A DNA stretch of 64,000 nucleotides from Hyphomicrobiales bacterium (GTDB lineage: Bacteria > Pseudomonadota > Alphaproteobacteria > Rhizobiales > Xanthobacteraceae), in contig JAFKKM010000030.1 of the NCBI GenBank assembly GCA_017305555.1, positions 1 to 64,000 of the forward strand, written 5' to 3'. Position numbers and translations under genes: made by a program. The notes under the pieces are model-generated. The model was not told where the DNA came from and did not search any database. It saw nothing but the letters and a program-made list of their open reading frames with translations. This document shows, in pieces, positions 8,635-16,914 of the stretch. The stretch's first letter is position 1, and each line of letters starts with the position of its first letter.

Positions 8635-9060
8635 TCAGCTCCCGCCGAGATGACGCGTCAGCGCCACGACGGCGATGGCGACGATCATGAATGTGATGGT
8701 GGCGGAGATCGAGCGTGTCGATAGCCGCGCGGTGCCGCAGACGCCGTGACCGGAGGTGCAGCCGCTGGCCATGCGGGTGCCGACACCAACCAGCAGGCCG
8801 GCGATGGCGATCACGACATAACTCGTGGGCATCGTTGGCATTGGTAGAGACGCGCCGCCGAGCGCGGCTAGCAATGGCGCGACGATCAATCCGACGATGA
8901 AGGCGAGCCGCCAGCCGCGATCGGTGGCGCGGAGCGGCAACAACCCGCCGAAGATGCCGCTGATGCCGGCGATGCGACCGGTCAACAGCATCAGGAGTGC
9001 GCTGGCCAATCCGATCAGAGCGCCGCCGAGGAAGCCGGAGAGGGGAGTGAGATGATGCAT
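8635..9060 (-). CDS. YeeE/YedE family half-transporter
   Basis: This 141-residue protein has four predicted membrane helices. Its signature MASGCTSGHGVCG near residue 105 carries two cysteines of the YeeE sulfur-transport motif. With its downstream neighbour it makes one full YeeE/YedE unit (a PmpA/PmpB-like split arrangement). The start is set at MHHLTPLSGFLGG. An upstream in-frame methionine at 9087 would add nine polar residues ahead of the first helix. Import or export of thiosulfate-like or other sulfur compounds is the family-based inference. Confidence 0.82.
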   Translation of the reverse strand: MHHLTPLSGFLGGALIGLASALLMLLTGRIAGISGIFGGLLPLRATDRGWRLAFIVGLIVAPLLAALGGASLPMPTMPTSYVVIAIAGLLVGVGTRMASGCTSGHGVCGTARLSTRSISATITFMIVAIAVVALTRHLGGS

Positions 9061-9160
9061 GGCGTTGGTCTCGCGAGCCACGAGCAATATCGTGCGTCGC
9101 CGACCTTATCCGAAACGATGCCGCGATTGAATGCGTGTCGAACGGCCGTCCCGTCGGGCG

Positions 9161-9643
9161 TTACTCGGGAGGCAGGATCGAGAGCGGCGCACCGGCTTGT
9201 GCAGCATGGGCTTGCGCGGCGTGACGGCCGCCGTGATGCCGCCGCTGCCGCTTGGCGGCATAGTAGTAGCCGGCGGCATAGTAATGGACCGCGCGGTCGG
9301 CGTTGCCGTTGGCGGCGCGGTAGGCGCCGGCGAGATAGCGTACGGCATAGGTGAGGTTGGTGTTGGGATCGTGCAGCCCGGCGGCGGTGCCGGTGTAGCC
9401 GAGGCCGCGCGCGGTCGCGAGCTTGATCTGCATCAGACCGATGGTCCCGCCGCGCCCGACCAGATGCGGCTGATAGCGGCTTTCGCGTACGATGACCCGA
9501 TGCACCAGCGCCTCCGGAATGCCGTTGGCCCGCGCATGTTCCGCCACCATCGCCTCGTAATTGGCGCGCTGCGCCCATGCGGCATCGCTGAGCGACATGG
9601 AACACCCAAGGGCGAGCGCGGCGCACAGGACGGCAGGTTTCAT
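9161..9643 (-). CDS. Small exported lytic transglycosylase (SLT domain)
   Basis: This 160-residue protein has a Sec signal peptide (about residues 1-24, ending AAWA) and then a compact SLT/GH23 domain. The catalytic glutamate is probably E54 in VRESRYQPH. The motif GTIGLMQIKLATARGLG and the YLAGAYRAANGNADRAVHYYAAGYY helices follow. It cleaves peptidoglycan. The C-terminus is His/Ala-rich (RRHHGGRHAAQAHAAQ). The frame extends upstream to 9739, but the start at 9643 places the signal peptide correctly. Its size and architecture resemble small VirB1-like or housekeeping SLT enzymes; no secretion-system genes are adjacent. Confidence 0.85.
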   Translation of the reverse strand: MKPAVLCAALALGCSMSLSDAAWAQRANYEAMVAEHARANGIPEALVHRVIVRESRYQPHLVGRGGTIGLMQIKLATARGLGYTGTAAGLHDPNTNLTYAVRYLAGAYRAANGNADRAVHYYAAGYYYAAKRQRRHHGGRHAAQAHAAQAGAPLSILPPE

Positions 9644-9759
9644 GGCGTGTCCAAATGGTGGTTCAGCGGCCGGAACAGCGCGCTGGAAAGCTGAAATCAT
9701 GACGTGATCGGGTTCCTTATGCGCCGCGAACTGTGGCATTGGCAGGGCAGCCGCTCGGT

Positions 9760-9784
9760 GGAACTTGCGTCGGCGGGCGGCGTT
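9760..9784 (+). promoter_or_regulatory. Sigma-EcfG-type promoter upstream of PRC-barrel gene
   Basis: GGAAC at 9760-9764 and CGTT at 9781-9784 are separated by exactly 16 bases. This matches the consensus of general-stress-response EcfG promoters in Bradyrhizobium and relatives. It ends 38 bases before the ATG at 9823. Confidence 0.7.
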
Positions 9785-9822
9785 GACCGGGATATCTCAT
9801 CAGACGCATCAGGGAGGCCGTC

Positions 9823-10203
9823 ATGACCCTCGATCAGGTGATGAAGAAACCCCATAGTTTGATTGCCAGCGACCGCGTCGAAGGCACCGCCGTGCGGCGT
9901 CCGAACGGCGAGAAGATCGGCCATATCGAGCGGCTGATGATCGACAAGATCAGCGGCAAAGTGTCCTACGCGATATTGAGCTTCGGCGGCTTCCTCGGCC
10001 TCGGCGCAAGTCTGCTGCCGCTGCCGTGGGCGCGCTTGTCGTATAGCCGCGAGCACGAAGCCTATCAGCTCGATATCTCCGACGATGAACTGAAGAAAGC
10101 GCCGTCGTTCCTGGCCGACAAGGATTTCGACTGGGGCGACCGCACGCAGGAAGAAGACCTGCATCGTTATTACAGCGTGCCGCCGTATTGGGGCAGCTTC
10201 TGA
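9823..10203 (+). CDS. PRC-barrel domain protein
   Basis: This 126-residue cytosolic protein has no signal peptide. Residues about 12-80 form a PRC-barrel domain: SLIASDRVEGTAVRRPNGEKIGHIERLMID, then VSYAILSFGGFLGLGASLLPLPW. The remaining tail is acidic and aromatic and ends RYYSVPPYWGSF. PRC-barrels are small beta domains used in ribosome maturation, photosynthetic complex assembly and, in rhizobia, many stress-induced proteins. A good ribosome site (AGGGAGG) precedes the ATG. A sigma-EcfG-like promoter 39 bases upstream points to general-stress control. Confidence 0.88.
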   Translation: MTLDQVMKKPHSLIASDRVEGTAVRRPNGEKIGHIERLMIDKISGKVSYAILSFGGFLGLGASLLPLPWARLSYSREHEAYQLDISDDELKKAPSFLADKDFDWGDRTQEEDLHRYYSVPPYWGSF

Positions 10204-10381
10204 CGCAGCGCGCAAGCGTCACGCATGGACGTTCTCTTACATGTCAACACGCTGCATATGCGTGAGAATCCGCGCCTGTGTGCTTCGATGAAACGCAAGT
10301 AACAGATTAGTTCCGACGCGATAGCTTGCAAATTCGCAACCCAGTTTTTCGCAGGTTGCAGCGTCATCGCGTCTCTGTGCC

Positions 10382-10406
10382 GGAACATCCGTCACCCTGG
10401 CGTGTT
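10382..10406 (+). promoter_or_regulatory. Sigma-EcfG-like promoter upstream of exported PRC-barrel gene
   Basis: GGAAC at 10382-10386 is followed after 16 bases by TGTT at 10403-10406. This differs by one base from the GGAAC-N16-CGTT consensus. It ends 34 bases before the ATG at 10441. The spacing is the same as at the neighbouring PRC-barrel gene. Confidence 0.55.
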
Positions 10407-10440
10407 CACCTCGCAGAGTTTCGCAGAAGGGAGAGCACAC

Positions 10441-10980
10441 ATGATCGCGAAGTCCATGATGACCGTGTTGGTCGGTTCGACGATGTTGGCAACCGCCGCG
10501 CTGGCGCAATCGCCGACGAGTCCCAGCACCGCAACGACGCCGCCTGCCGCGACGACCACAGCTCCGGCGGACGGAACAATGACTCATATGGGCCAATGGC
10601 GTGCGTCGAAGGTTGTCGGCCTGAAGATCTATAACGACAGCAACGAGAGCCTCGGTTCGGTGAACGATCTGTTGTTCGAGAAGGATGGCAGGATCGCCGC
10701 TGCGGTGATCGGCGTCGGCGGCTTCCTCGGCATGGGCGAGCACTATGTCGCGGTGCCGTTCGACAGAATCAAATGGGTCGATACGCCCGTGCCGTCGGCC
10801 ACCGCGAGCAACAGCGGCGGTTCGACCGGCATGACCGGCCGCCCGGCTTCGACGACCACCACCGGCGCGGCCACGACGACGCCGGCGGCCAAGTCGAACC
10901 CGTGGTATCCTGACCACGGTGTCTTCAGCGCCACGAAGGACCAGCTCAAGGCGATGCCTGAGTTCAAGTATTCGACCTAA
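10441..10980 (+). CDS. Exported PRC-barrel domain protein
   Basis: This 179-residue protein has a Sec signal peptide (MIAKSMMTVLVGSTMLATAALAQ). A low-complexity Thr/Pro/Ala stretch follows, then a PRC-barrel (WRASKVVGLKIYNDSNESLGSVNDLLFEKDGRIAAAVIGVGGFLGMG) and a second Ser/Thr/Gly-rich linker. The C-terminus ends KAMPEFKYST. It is the periplasmic counterpart of the cytosolic PRC-barrel gene just upstream, with the shared motif (S/G)VGGFLG(L/M)G. A longer frame from 10402 is not needed. A sigma-EcfG-like element sits 35 bases upstream. The function is not known. Confidence 0.87.
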   Translation: MIAKSMMTVLVGSTMLATAALAQSPTSPSTATTPPAATTTAPADGTMTHMGQWRASKVVGLKIYNDSNESLGSVNDLLFEKDGRIAAAVIGVGGFLGMGEHYVAVPFDRIKWVDTPVPSATASNSGGSTGMTGRPASTTTTGAATTTPAAKSNPWYPDHGVFSATKDQLKAMPEFKYST

Positions 10981-11009
10981 CCGGTCGCTTGATTTGAACC
11001 GCGCATGAA

Positions 11010-11040
11010 AAGGGCCGGGCGACAGTGTCGTCCGGCCCTT
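11010..11040. terminator. Bidirectional intrinsic terminator between convergent genes
   Basis: AAGGGCCGG (11010-11018) pairs with CCGGCCCTT (11032-11040), with an inner CGAC/GTCG stem. Read on the - strand, the hairpin is followed by TTTT, so it can terminate the binding-protein transcript. The + strand PRC-barrel gene ends 30 bases before it. Confidence 0.8.
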
Positions 11041-11064
11041 CGCTGTTTGTCGTTTAAGTCGCGC

Positions 11065-12276
11065 TTACTTCTTGATGTAGGGGCAGCCGCCCTCGCTCAT
11101 CGGGCGGAAGGCTTCGTCGCCCGGCACCGTGGCAAGCAGCTTGTAGAGGTCCCATTCGCCCTTGGATTCGGAGGGCTTCTTCACTTCGAACAGATACATG
11201 TCGTGAATCATGCGGCCGTCCTCGCGGATGTGGCCGTTCTTGGCAAAGAAGTCGTTGATCGGTGTGGCCTTCATCTTGGCCATCACCTTGGCGGTGTCAT
11301 CGGTGCCGGTGGCGTCGATCGCCTGCAGGTAATGCATTGTCGCCGAGTAGAGTCCGGCCTGGATCATCGTCGGCATGTGGCCGACCTTCGCCATGAAGCG
11401 CTTCGAGAAGGCGCGGGTCTCATCGTTCATGTCCCAGTAGAAACCGTCGGTGAGGATCAGCCCCTGTTCCTGCTGAAGGCCGAGGCTGTGGGTATCGGTG
11501 ATCTCCTGAAGCAGCGCGATCAGCTTCTGGCCGCCCTGGGTAATGCCGAATTCGGCCGCCTGCTTCTGCGCGTTGGTGGAGTCGCCGCCGGCGTTGGCGA
11601 GCGCGATCACCTTTGCTTTCGAGGCCTGCGCTTGCAGCAGGAACGACGAGAAGTCGGACGTATTCAGCGGATGGCGCACGGCGCCGAGCACCTTGCCGCC
11701 GGCGGCCTTGACGATGTTGGTGGCATCGCGCTCCAGCGCGTGACCGAACGCGTAGTCGGCGGTGAGGAAGAACCAGGTGTCCTCGCCGCGCTTGACCATC
11801 GCCTTGCCGGCGACGCTCGACAGCGCATAGGTGTCGTAGGTGTAGTGAACGAAGATCGGCGAGCAGGCCTTGCCGGTGAGGTCCGAACTGCCGCCGCCGG
11901 AATTGATGAAGATCTTGTTCTTCTCGGTCAGCAGCGTCGACACCGCCAGCGCCACCGACGAGGTCGGCACGTCGAACACCGCATCGAGCTTGTCGTTATC
12001 GACCCAGTTGCGGACGATGTTGACGCCGACGTCCGGCTTGTTCTGGTGGTCGCCGGACAGCACGACGATCGGTTTGCCCTTTACCTTGCCGCCGAAATCC
12101 TCGACCGCCATTTGCGTGGCGATCAGCGAGCCCTTGCCGGTGGCGTCGGAATAGAGGCTCGACATGTCGGTCAAGACCCCGATCTTGACCACGTCGTCCG
12201 AAATCTGCGCCTGCGCCGCGCCGCCGGAAAGGGCGATGGCGAGGCCGGCCAGGAAGGTTGCGGCGGTTTTGTTCAT
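11065..12276 (-). CDS. ABC transporter periplasmic substrate-binding protein (branched-chain amino acid type)
   Basis: This 403-residue protein has a Sec signal peptide (MNKTAATFLAGLAIALSGGAAQA) followed by a Peripla_BP_6/LivK-type fold (VVKIGVLTDMSSLYSDATGKGS, with GDHQNKPDVG). Such proteins capture amino acids, amides or aromatic acids for HAAT-type ABC importers. No permease or ATPase genes are adjacent, so the transporter it serves is unknown. This orphan state is common in Bradyrhizobium relatives. AAGGAG precedes both this ATG and a GTG codon directly before it; the GTG start would add one residue. Confidence 0.9.
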   Translation of the reverse strand: MNKTAATFLAGLAIALSGGAAQAQISDDVVKIGVLTDMSSLYSDATGKGSLIATQMAVEDFGGKVKGKPIVVLSGDHQNKPDVGVNIVRNWVDNDKLDAVFDVPTSSVALAVSTLLTEKNKIFINSGGGSSDLTGKACSPIFVHYTYDTYALSSVAGKAMVKRGEDTWFFLTADYAFGHALERDATNIVKAAGGKVLGAVRHPLNTSDFSSFLLQAQASKAKVIALANAGGDSTNAQKQAAEFGITQGGQKLIALLQEITDTHSLGLQQEQGLILTDGFYWDMNDETRAFSKRFMAKVGHMPTMIQAGLYSATMHYLQAIDATGTDDTAKVMAKMKATPINDFFAKNGHIREDGRMIHDMYLFEVKKPSESKGEWDLYKLLATVPGDEAFRPMSEGGCPYIKK

Positions 12277-12471
12277 CACGGCTATCTCCTTGGATTGTTC
12301 TTATTGCGGGTGTGTGCGGCAGCTTGCGCCACGCGGTTGCGGTTGTGCCAATATCGCAACCTTGCCGCAAGACAGATTGTCGCAGCGGCGACGTTTTTAA
12401 CGAAAGTGGAATGCGGATCGCGCGGAGAAAACGCCTATTCGAGCCGCTTCGCGCGATGAATTCGGAAACCT

Positions 12472-14022
12472 TCAGAACGTGGGCAGCGTCGTCACGGTCA
12501 CTTTCACCGCGCCGCTGGCCTCGGCGACAATCCTTAGCTTGGTGGAATCGAACGCGATTCCGGCAAGGCGAAGGCTGTCGATGGCGGCCTCGACGCGAAC
12601 GCCGTCGTCCTTCTTCTGCAAACCGGCGATCACGGTGCCGATCTGTTGACGCGCATCGGCGGCGAGCGGTTTGAGGTCGATCACCGCTTTCTCCGCCACC
12701 GCCTTTTCCAGATACGGAATCGCGGCGCGGGTGGCCGCACCGAACAGGCCATAGGCAGCCTCGGATTCGACCGCGAGCTTGATGTCGGTCAGGCGCACGG
12801 TCTGCTGCTTCGCATCGAGAGCCGGTTTGCCCCAGATATGCACGGTGGCGTCGGCCCCGAGCCCGAACCAGCTTCGTTTTTCCTTGGCATCGACCACCAG
12901 CGAGATCAGCAGCCGATCGCCCGCCGCAGCCACTGTGGCGCCTTTGACAGTGACGGCAACGGCGCTGTCCTTCTCCTCGGGGAAAGTCTTGCCGACGAGT
13001 TGCGCGGCAAGGATCTTGTTGATGTCGGTGAAGGGCAGATCCACCGGCACGCCGATATCGACCCGGCCGGGGCGCGGCGCGACCAGTTCGATGGTCGCGG
13101 GGAAGGGGCATTGCGGCTTGGTTTCGCTTGCGGTGATCCGGGTTTCGGCGTTGACGCCCAGCATCAGCGTGACGTTGCTGGCGTCGATGGCCGGCTGCAC
13201 CGCGATGGCCTTGGTCGGCTTCATTTCCAGCCACAGCTGCGATTGCGGCACGGATGGATTGCGGAGCGGAATCGAGCGGCACAGCTTGGCCCATTCCCGC
13301 CGCGCGTTCTGTTCGAGCAGCGGATCGTTGCGGATGCGCTGTTGCAAGGCGGCGAGTTGTTCGTTCACCGCCTGGTCGATCGCGGGCTTGGTCTGCGCGG
13401 GGACGCTGACGCGGATGCCGGCGATCGAAAGATTGGTGTCGCCGAGATCGACCTGCGCTGCGAGGTTCGGTTCGATGCGCCAGTTCGCCGTCAGCGCCGG
13501 CCGCGATGTCATGCCGACATTGCCGCGAATCTCGGCGTCGGCCTTGAACGACTTGATGTTGATTGCGCCGATCTGCTTGGCGACGTTGCCGCCCAGCAGC
13601 GAGCCGAGCGCATCGTTGAGAGCGCCGCGTGCGCTGGCGGACAGCGAACCCGTGACGTTGAGTTTGCCGGTGAGTGGCGTCGTGAGCGACAGCGCGTTCT
13701 GTGCGCCGCTGGCGGTGATAACGCCGCGCGCGGCGGTCCAGTTGATATCGGCGTCCTGCAACAGTTGCGGCACGGGGTTGGCGGCCTTGCCGGCGAAGTT
13801 GCGCGGCGCGGCGTGCTCGGCGGCGCCGCCGATGGCTTTCAGCGGAATCCGGATCGGCACCAGCAGCGTCGAATTGCGCGTTGCCTCCGGCAGCGGTGGC
13901 AGCTTCGCGAGCACCGGCGGCGGTGGAGACTGGTTGGGCGCCAGCCAGTCCATCGCTTTCAGACTGACAGCGAATGCGGCTGCGACCACCACGGCAGCGA
14001 TCATAATGGTTTTAAGGCGCAT
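12472..14022 (-). CDS. DUF4403 family protein
   Basis: This 516-residue protein has one N-terminal membrane anchor or uncleaved signal (IMIAAVVVAAAFAVSLKAM) and a large predicted beta-rich periplasmic body. The repeated patterns (VPIRIPLKAIG near residue 55, IGVPVDLPFTDINKILAAQLVGKTFP in the second half) are typical of DUF4403, which has lipid-binding-like folds of unknown function. It ends just before the regulatory region of the ABC binding protein and is probably monocistronic. Confidence 0.78.
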   Translation of the reverse strand: MRLKTIMIAAVVVAAAFAVSLKAMDWLAPNQSPPPPVLAKLPPLPEATRNSTLLVPIRIPLKAIGGAAEHAAPRNFAGKAANPVPQLLQDADINWTAARGVITASGAQNALSLTTPLTGKLNVTGSLSASARGALNDALGSLLGGNVAKQIGAINIKSFKADAEIRGNVGMTSRPALTANWRIEPNLAAQVDLGDTNLSIAGIRVSVPAQTKPAIDQAVNEQLAALQQRIRNDPLLEQNARREWAKLCRSIPLRNPSVPQSQLWLEMKPTKAIAVQPAIDASNVTLMLGVNAETRITASETKPQCPFPATIELVAPRPGRVDIGVPVDLPFTDINKILAAQLVGKTFPEEKDSAVAVTVKGATVAAAGDRLLISLVVDAKEKRSWFGLGADATVHIWGKPALDAKQQTVRLTDIKLAVESEAAYGLFGAATRAAIPYLEKAVAEKAVIDLKPLAADARQQIGTVIAGLQKKDDGVRVEAAIDSLRLAGIAFDSTKLRIVAEASGAVKVTVTTLPTF

Positions 14023-14448
14023 CGGTTTCCGGATCCCCCAACGACGAAACCTATCGTCGTCGTCAATGGGACCTCAGTGCGGCGTCGTCAAGGCGAGCCG
14101 GAAACGGTCGGGCGATGGTGGAATGGCCGGACGGGCGCCGCGCAGGCGCTGCCCCCGGGCTCAGAGCAGGCCGAGGACGATGGCTCCCACGAAGGCCAGC
14201 GACAGATATGCGGTCAGGGTGCTCAATGTGCCGAACGTCGTCATGGGCCACCTCCCCATTTTGAGGGCGTTCATTCCGGCGATTTGCTCAACGGCGAAAG
14301 CCGCGGTTCGTTCCCGAAAAAATGCATCGGCAACGTCGCATTGCCCTTGGCTTGAGGTCCGCGAAGGCGTGCGCTGGCGTACATGGTTAAAACTTCCTGA
14401 AATCAATGCGTTGAAGAGTCTTTAAATAAATTCGACCAACGTGCGCGA
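14023..14448. other. Divergent intergenic region containing one microprotein candidate
   Basis: Apart from the 27-codon frame at 14161-14244 on the - strand, I see no gene. The right end (TTTAAATAAATTCG around 14421) is AT-rich and probably belongs to the promoter of the extensin-like gene. Confidence 0.4.
14161..14244 (-). CDS. Candidate 27-residue single-pass membrane microprotein
   Basis: MTTFGTLSTLTAYLSLAFVG is followed by seven further hydrophobic residues (AIVLGLL), giving one membrane helix filling almost the whole chain. The ATG at 14244 is preceded by a very strong ribosome site (GGGAGGTGG, 3 bases from the ATG). The product is too short for normal gene calling. It lies between the DUF4403 gene and the extensin-like gene. 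The helix and ribosome site are visible, but expression is an inference. Confidence 0.5.
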   Translation of the reverse strand: MTTFGTLSTLTAYLSLAFVGAIVLGLL

Positions 14449-15732
14449 ATGAAGCGCCGAATAATCCTTTCGCTGATGGGCTGTGCTGCGCTCGCCTCGC
14501 TGGCGGGTTGCGGCCGTGGCTTCTTCCAGGTCGAGCAACGCGCCCCGTGGCGCGCCGAGGCCGAGGCGGCCTGCCTCAAGTCCGGTACGGTGAAGGAAAG
14601 CGCCGAACTGGTGCGGATCAATCCGATTTCCGGCCCCGGCGTCTGCGGTGCCGAGTTCCCGTTGAAGGTTGCGGCGCTTGGTGACGCATCCACCTCGCTG
14701 GGGTTTGCCGACGACATGCGGCCACCGGCCGCCGTTGGCGGTCGCAGCAACCAGCCGCGCTGGCCGGGTTCGCAGCCGGGCTATGCGGCTGCGCCGGCAT
14801 CGCAGTCCGTCGCGTCGCGCTCCGATTATAATGGTGGTGCCGGGCGCGGGCCGGTGTCGCTGAACGCGCCGGGCGTCGCGCCTGCCGGCGGCGAGATTCC
14901 GCTGCCGGCGGAAGGTCGCGCCGAACCGGCGGCCAATACGCCGCCCGGCTGGCAGACCGGACCGCAGCCCTATTCGCAGCGTGGTGACGAACCGCAACAA
15001 GAACCGCAACGCGGCTACGCCACCTCGAGCGCGTCGCCGCAGGATTATTCCTCAGGCGACGCCGCGCCGCGCTATTCGCGCGGGTCCGCAATGCCGAACG
15101 AGACCGCGCGCGAAGCGCCATTGCCGGCGCTGGGTCCGGCGCGCGGTCCGGCGGTGTCGTCCTTCGGCCCTGTCGCGCTGAAGCCGACCGCGACCCTGGC
15201 GTGCCCGATCGTGTCGGCGCTGGATCGCTGGTTGACCGAAAACATCCAGCCGGCGGCAATGCGCTGGTTCGGCGCGCGCGTCGTCGAGATCAAGCAAATC
15301 TCGGCCTATTCGTGCCGCGGCATGAACGGCAATCCGCGCGCGCATATTTCCGAGCACGCCTTCGGCAACGCGCTTGACGTCGCCGGTTTCACGCTGGCCG
15401 ATGGCCGCTATATCTCGGTGCAGAAGGGCTGGAAGGGATTGCCGGAAGAGCAGGGCTTCCTGCGCGACGTGCAGGGTGCTGCGTGCCAGCACTTCACCAC
15501 CGTGCTGGCGCCGGGCGCCAACGTCTATCACTACAATCACATTCACGTCGATTTGATGCGGCGCTCCAGCGGTCGCGTGATCTGCAAACCTGCTGCTGTG
15601 TCGGGTGAGGAGATCGCGGCGCGCGCCGGTCGCGGCGGCTCGTATGCCAATCGCGAGCCCGCTTACACCAGTTCGATCGGCGGTCGCGGCGCAAAGCATC
15701 ATGCGCCGAACCACGACGAAGACGACGACTAA
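14449..15732 (+). CDS. Extensin-like family lipoprotein (LAS/D-Ala-D-Ala carboxypeptidase-like C-terminal domain)
   Basis: This 427-residue lipoprotein has the lipobox LAGC with the lipidated cysteine at residue 21. A short folded N-terminal part is followed by a long Pro/Ala/Gln/Tyr-rich linker (about residues 90-225) and a conserved extensin-like C-terminal domain. That domain has YSCRGMNGNPRAHISEHAFGNALDVAGF and YHYNHIHVDLMRR. The H/D/H pattern is that of zinc peptidoglycan peptidases of the LAS type, so a cell-wall hydrolase or binding role is likely. The C-terminus is acidic (NHDEDDD). Confidence 0.88.
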   Translation: MKRRIILSLMGCAALASLAGCGRGFFQVEQRAPWRAEAEAACLKSGTVKESAELVRINPISGPGVCGAEFPLKVAALGDASTSLGFADDMRPPAAVGGRSNQPRWPGSQPGYAAAPASQSVASRSDYNGGAGRGPVSLNAPGVAPAGGEIPLPAEGRAEPAANTPPGWQTGPQPYSQRGDEPQQEPQRGYATSSASPQDYSSGDAAPRYSRGSAMPNETAREAPLPALGPARGPAVSSFGPVALKPTATLACPIVSALDRWLTENIQPAAMRWFGARVVEIKQISAYSCRGMNGNPRAHISEHAFGNALDVAGFTLADGRYISVQKGWKGLPEEQGFLRDVQGAACQHFTTVLAPGANVYHYNHIHVDLMRRSSGRVICKPAAVSGEEIAARAGRGGSYANREPAYTSSIGGRGAKHHAPNHDEDDD

Positions 15733-15746
15733 GCTCCGATCAGTCG

Positions 15747-16649
15747 TTACGTTTGTGTCAGCGGCGATGCGACGCGTATCCGCGTCCGCGCGCTGATCGC
15801 GACGGTGGCGACAACGGCCGCCGCGAACAGGATGGTGTCGATGTCGATCGCCTCGCGGTTCACCAGTGCGGCGAGCGCGATGGTGACGAACGGTTGCAGC
15901 AATTGCAGTTGTGACACCTTGCTGAGGCCGCAGATCGAAATTCCCGCGTTCCAGGCAAAGAAGCCGATCCATTGCGAGAACAGCGCGGCATAGGCCAGGC
16001 CGAGCCATGCGTCGCGCGGAACGCCGGAAAAATCGGCAGGCATCAGGAGCCACGCGGCCGGCAATGTCAGCGGCAGCGCGATCACCATCGACCAACTGAT
16101 GATTTCCCAACCGGGCATGTATGCGGTGAGGCGGCCGGAAAAGCCGTAGCCGATGGCGCCGCCGGCCACCGCCAGCAGCAGGAACAAGTCGCCGATGGCG
16201 ATTCCGCCGCCGCCGTGGCGCAACGCGAACAGGATCACCAGTGCCGCGCCGACCAACGCCGCGATCCAGTAAGCGAGGCCGGGGCGTTCATGCGTCACCA
16301 GCACCGCGACGATGGCGGTAGCAACCGGCAATATCCCGAGCACCACGCCGCCGTGCGCCGCCGGCAGCGTCTGCATCGCCATCGCCATGAACAGCGGAAA
16401 GCCGACCACGACGCCGAGCGTGCCGAGCACCAGCGACAGCCAGGTATGTCTCGGCGGCAACCGGCGTCGCAGGATCGCAAGCAGCGCCAGCGCGCAGAGG
16501 CCAGCGATGGCCGAGCGGCTCGCGGTGATGAAATACGGATCGAAGCCGGTGAGGGCGAGGCGCGTTGCCGGCAATGTGCCGCCGAAGATCACGACGCCGA
16601 GGAAACCGAGCGACAGACCGAGCGATTGACGTGGGGCGAGAGACGACAT
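15747..16649 (-). CDS. EamA-family (DMT) transporter
   Basis: This 300-residue protein has ten predicted membrane helices arranged as two EamA repeats (GFLGVVIFGGTLPATRLALTGFDPYFITASR at the start of the first; WLGLAYAALFSQWIGFFAWNAGI in the second). This family exports amino acids, nucleosides or other metabolites; the substrate is unknown. The frame extends upstream to 16862 through a palindromic repeat, but MSSLAPRQSLGLS at 16649 is the natural start. It converges with the extensin-like gene, 14 bases apart. Confidence 0.88.
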   Translation of the reverse strand: MSSLAPRQSLGLSLGFLGVVIFGGTLPATRLALTGFDPYFITASRSAIAGLCALALLAILRRRLPPRHTWLSLVLGTLGVVVGFPLFMAMAMQTLPAAHGGVVLGILPVATAIVAVLVTHERPGLAYWIAALVGAALVILFALRHGGGGIAIGDLFLLLAVAGGAIGYGFSGRLTAYMPGWEIISWSMVIALPLTLPAAWLLMPADFSGVPRDAWLGLAYAALFSQWIGFFAWNAGISICGLSKVSQLQLLQPFVTIALAALVNREAIDIDTILFAAAVVATVAISARTRIRVASPLTQT

Positions 16650-16790
16650 GCGGACGATGAAGCTGGAAGCGATGTGAAACGGCAGCGAACGATCGGTGAT
16701 CGTCGTGCTGTAGCGGTTCACTCGCGGAGGTTCCAGCGCAGAGGGCCCTCGCGGGGCCGTAACATGGCTGCAATGCAAATCGCGGTTGCT

Positions 16791-16859
16791 GAGCATGATC
16801 CCGAAAAGCGGAAGCCGGTTTGCGCCTCGCGGCCCTTCGGGTCGGAAAAGATCATGCTC
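16791..16859. repeat. Palindromic repeat of the GAGCATGATC type
   Basis: GAGCATGATCCCGAAAAGCGG at the left pairs with GTCGGAAAAGATCATGCTC at the right, with an inner GCCTCGCGGCCCTTC segment. This hairpin type is very common in Rhizobiales genomes. It lies upstream of the EamA gene. Confidence 0.85.
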
Positions 16860-16914
16860 CATAAAAAAGACGGGTCTGATTCAACATCGTTGAATGAGAC
16901 CTAGCGCGCGGGTG

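Noticed and set aside
11005..12459. A 484-codon frame on the + strand opposite the ABC binding-protein gene
   Set aside because: It is a codon-bias shadow: the real gene on the - strand has a signal peptide, family motifs, a ribosome site and a terminator, and the + frame has no recognisable domain.
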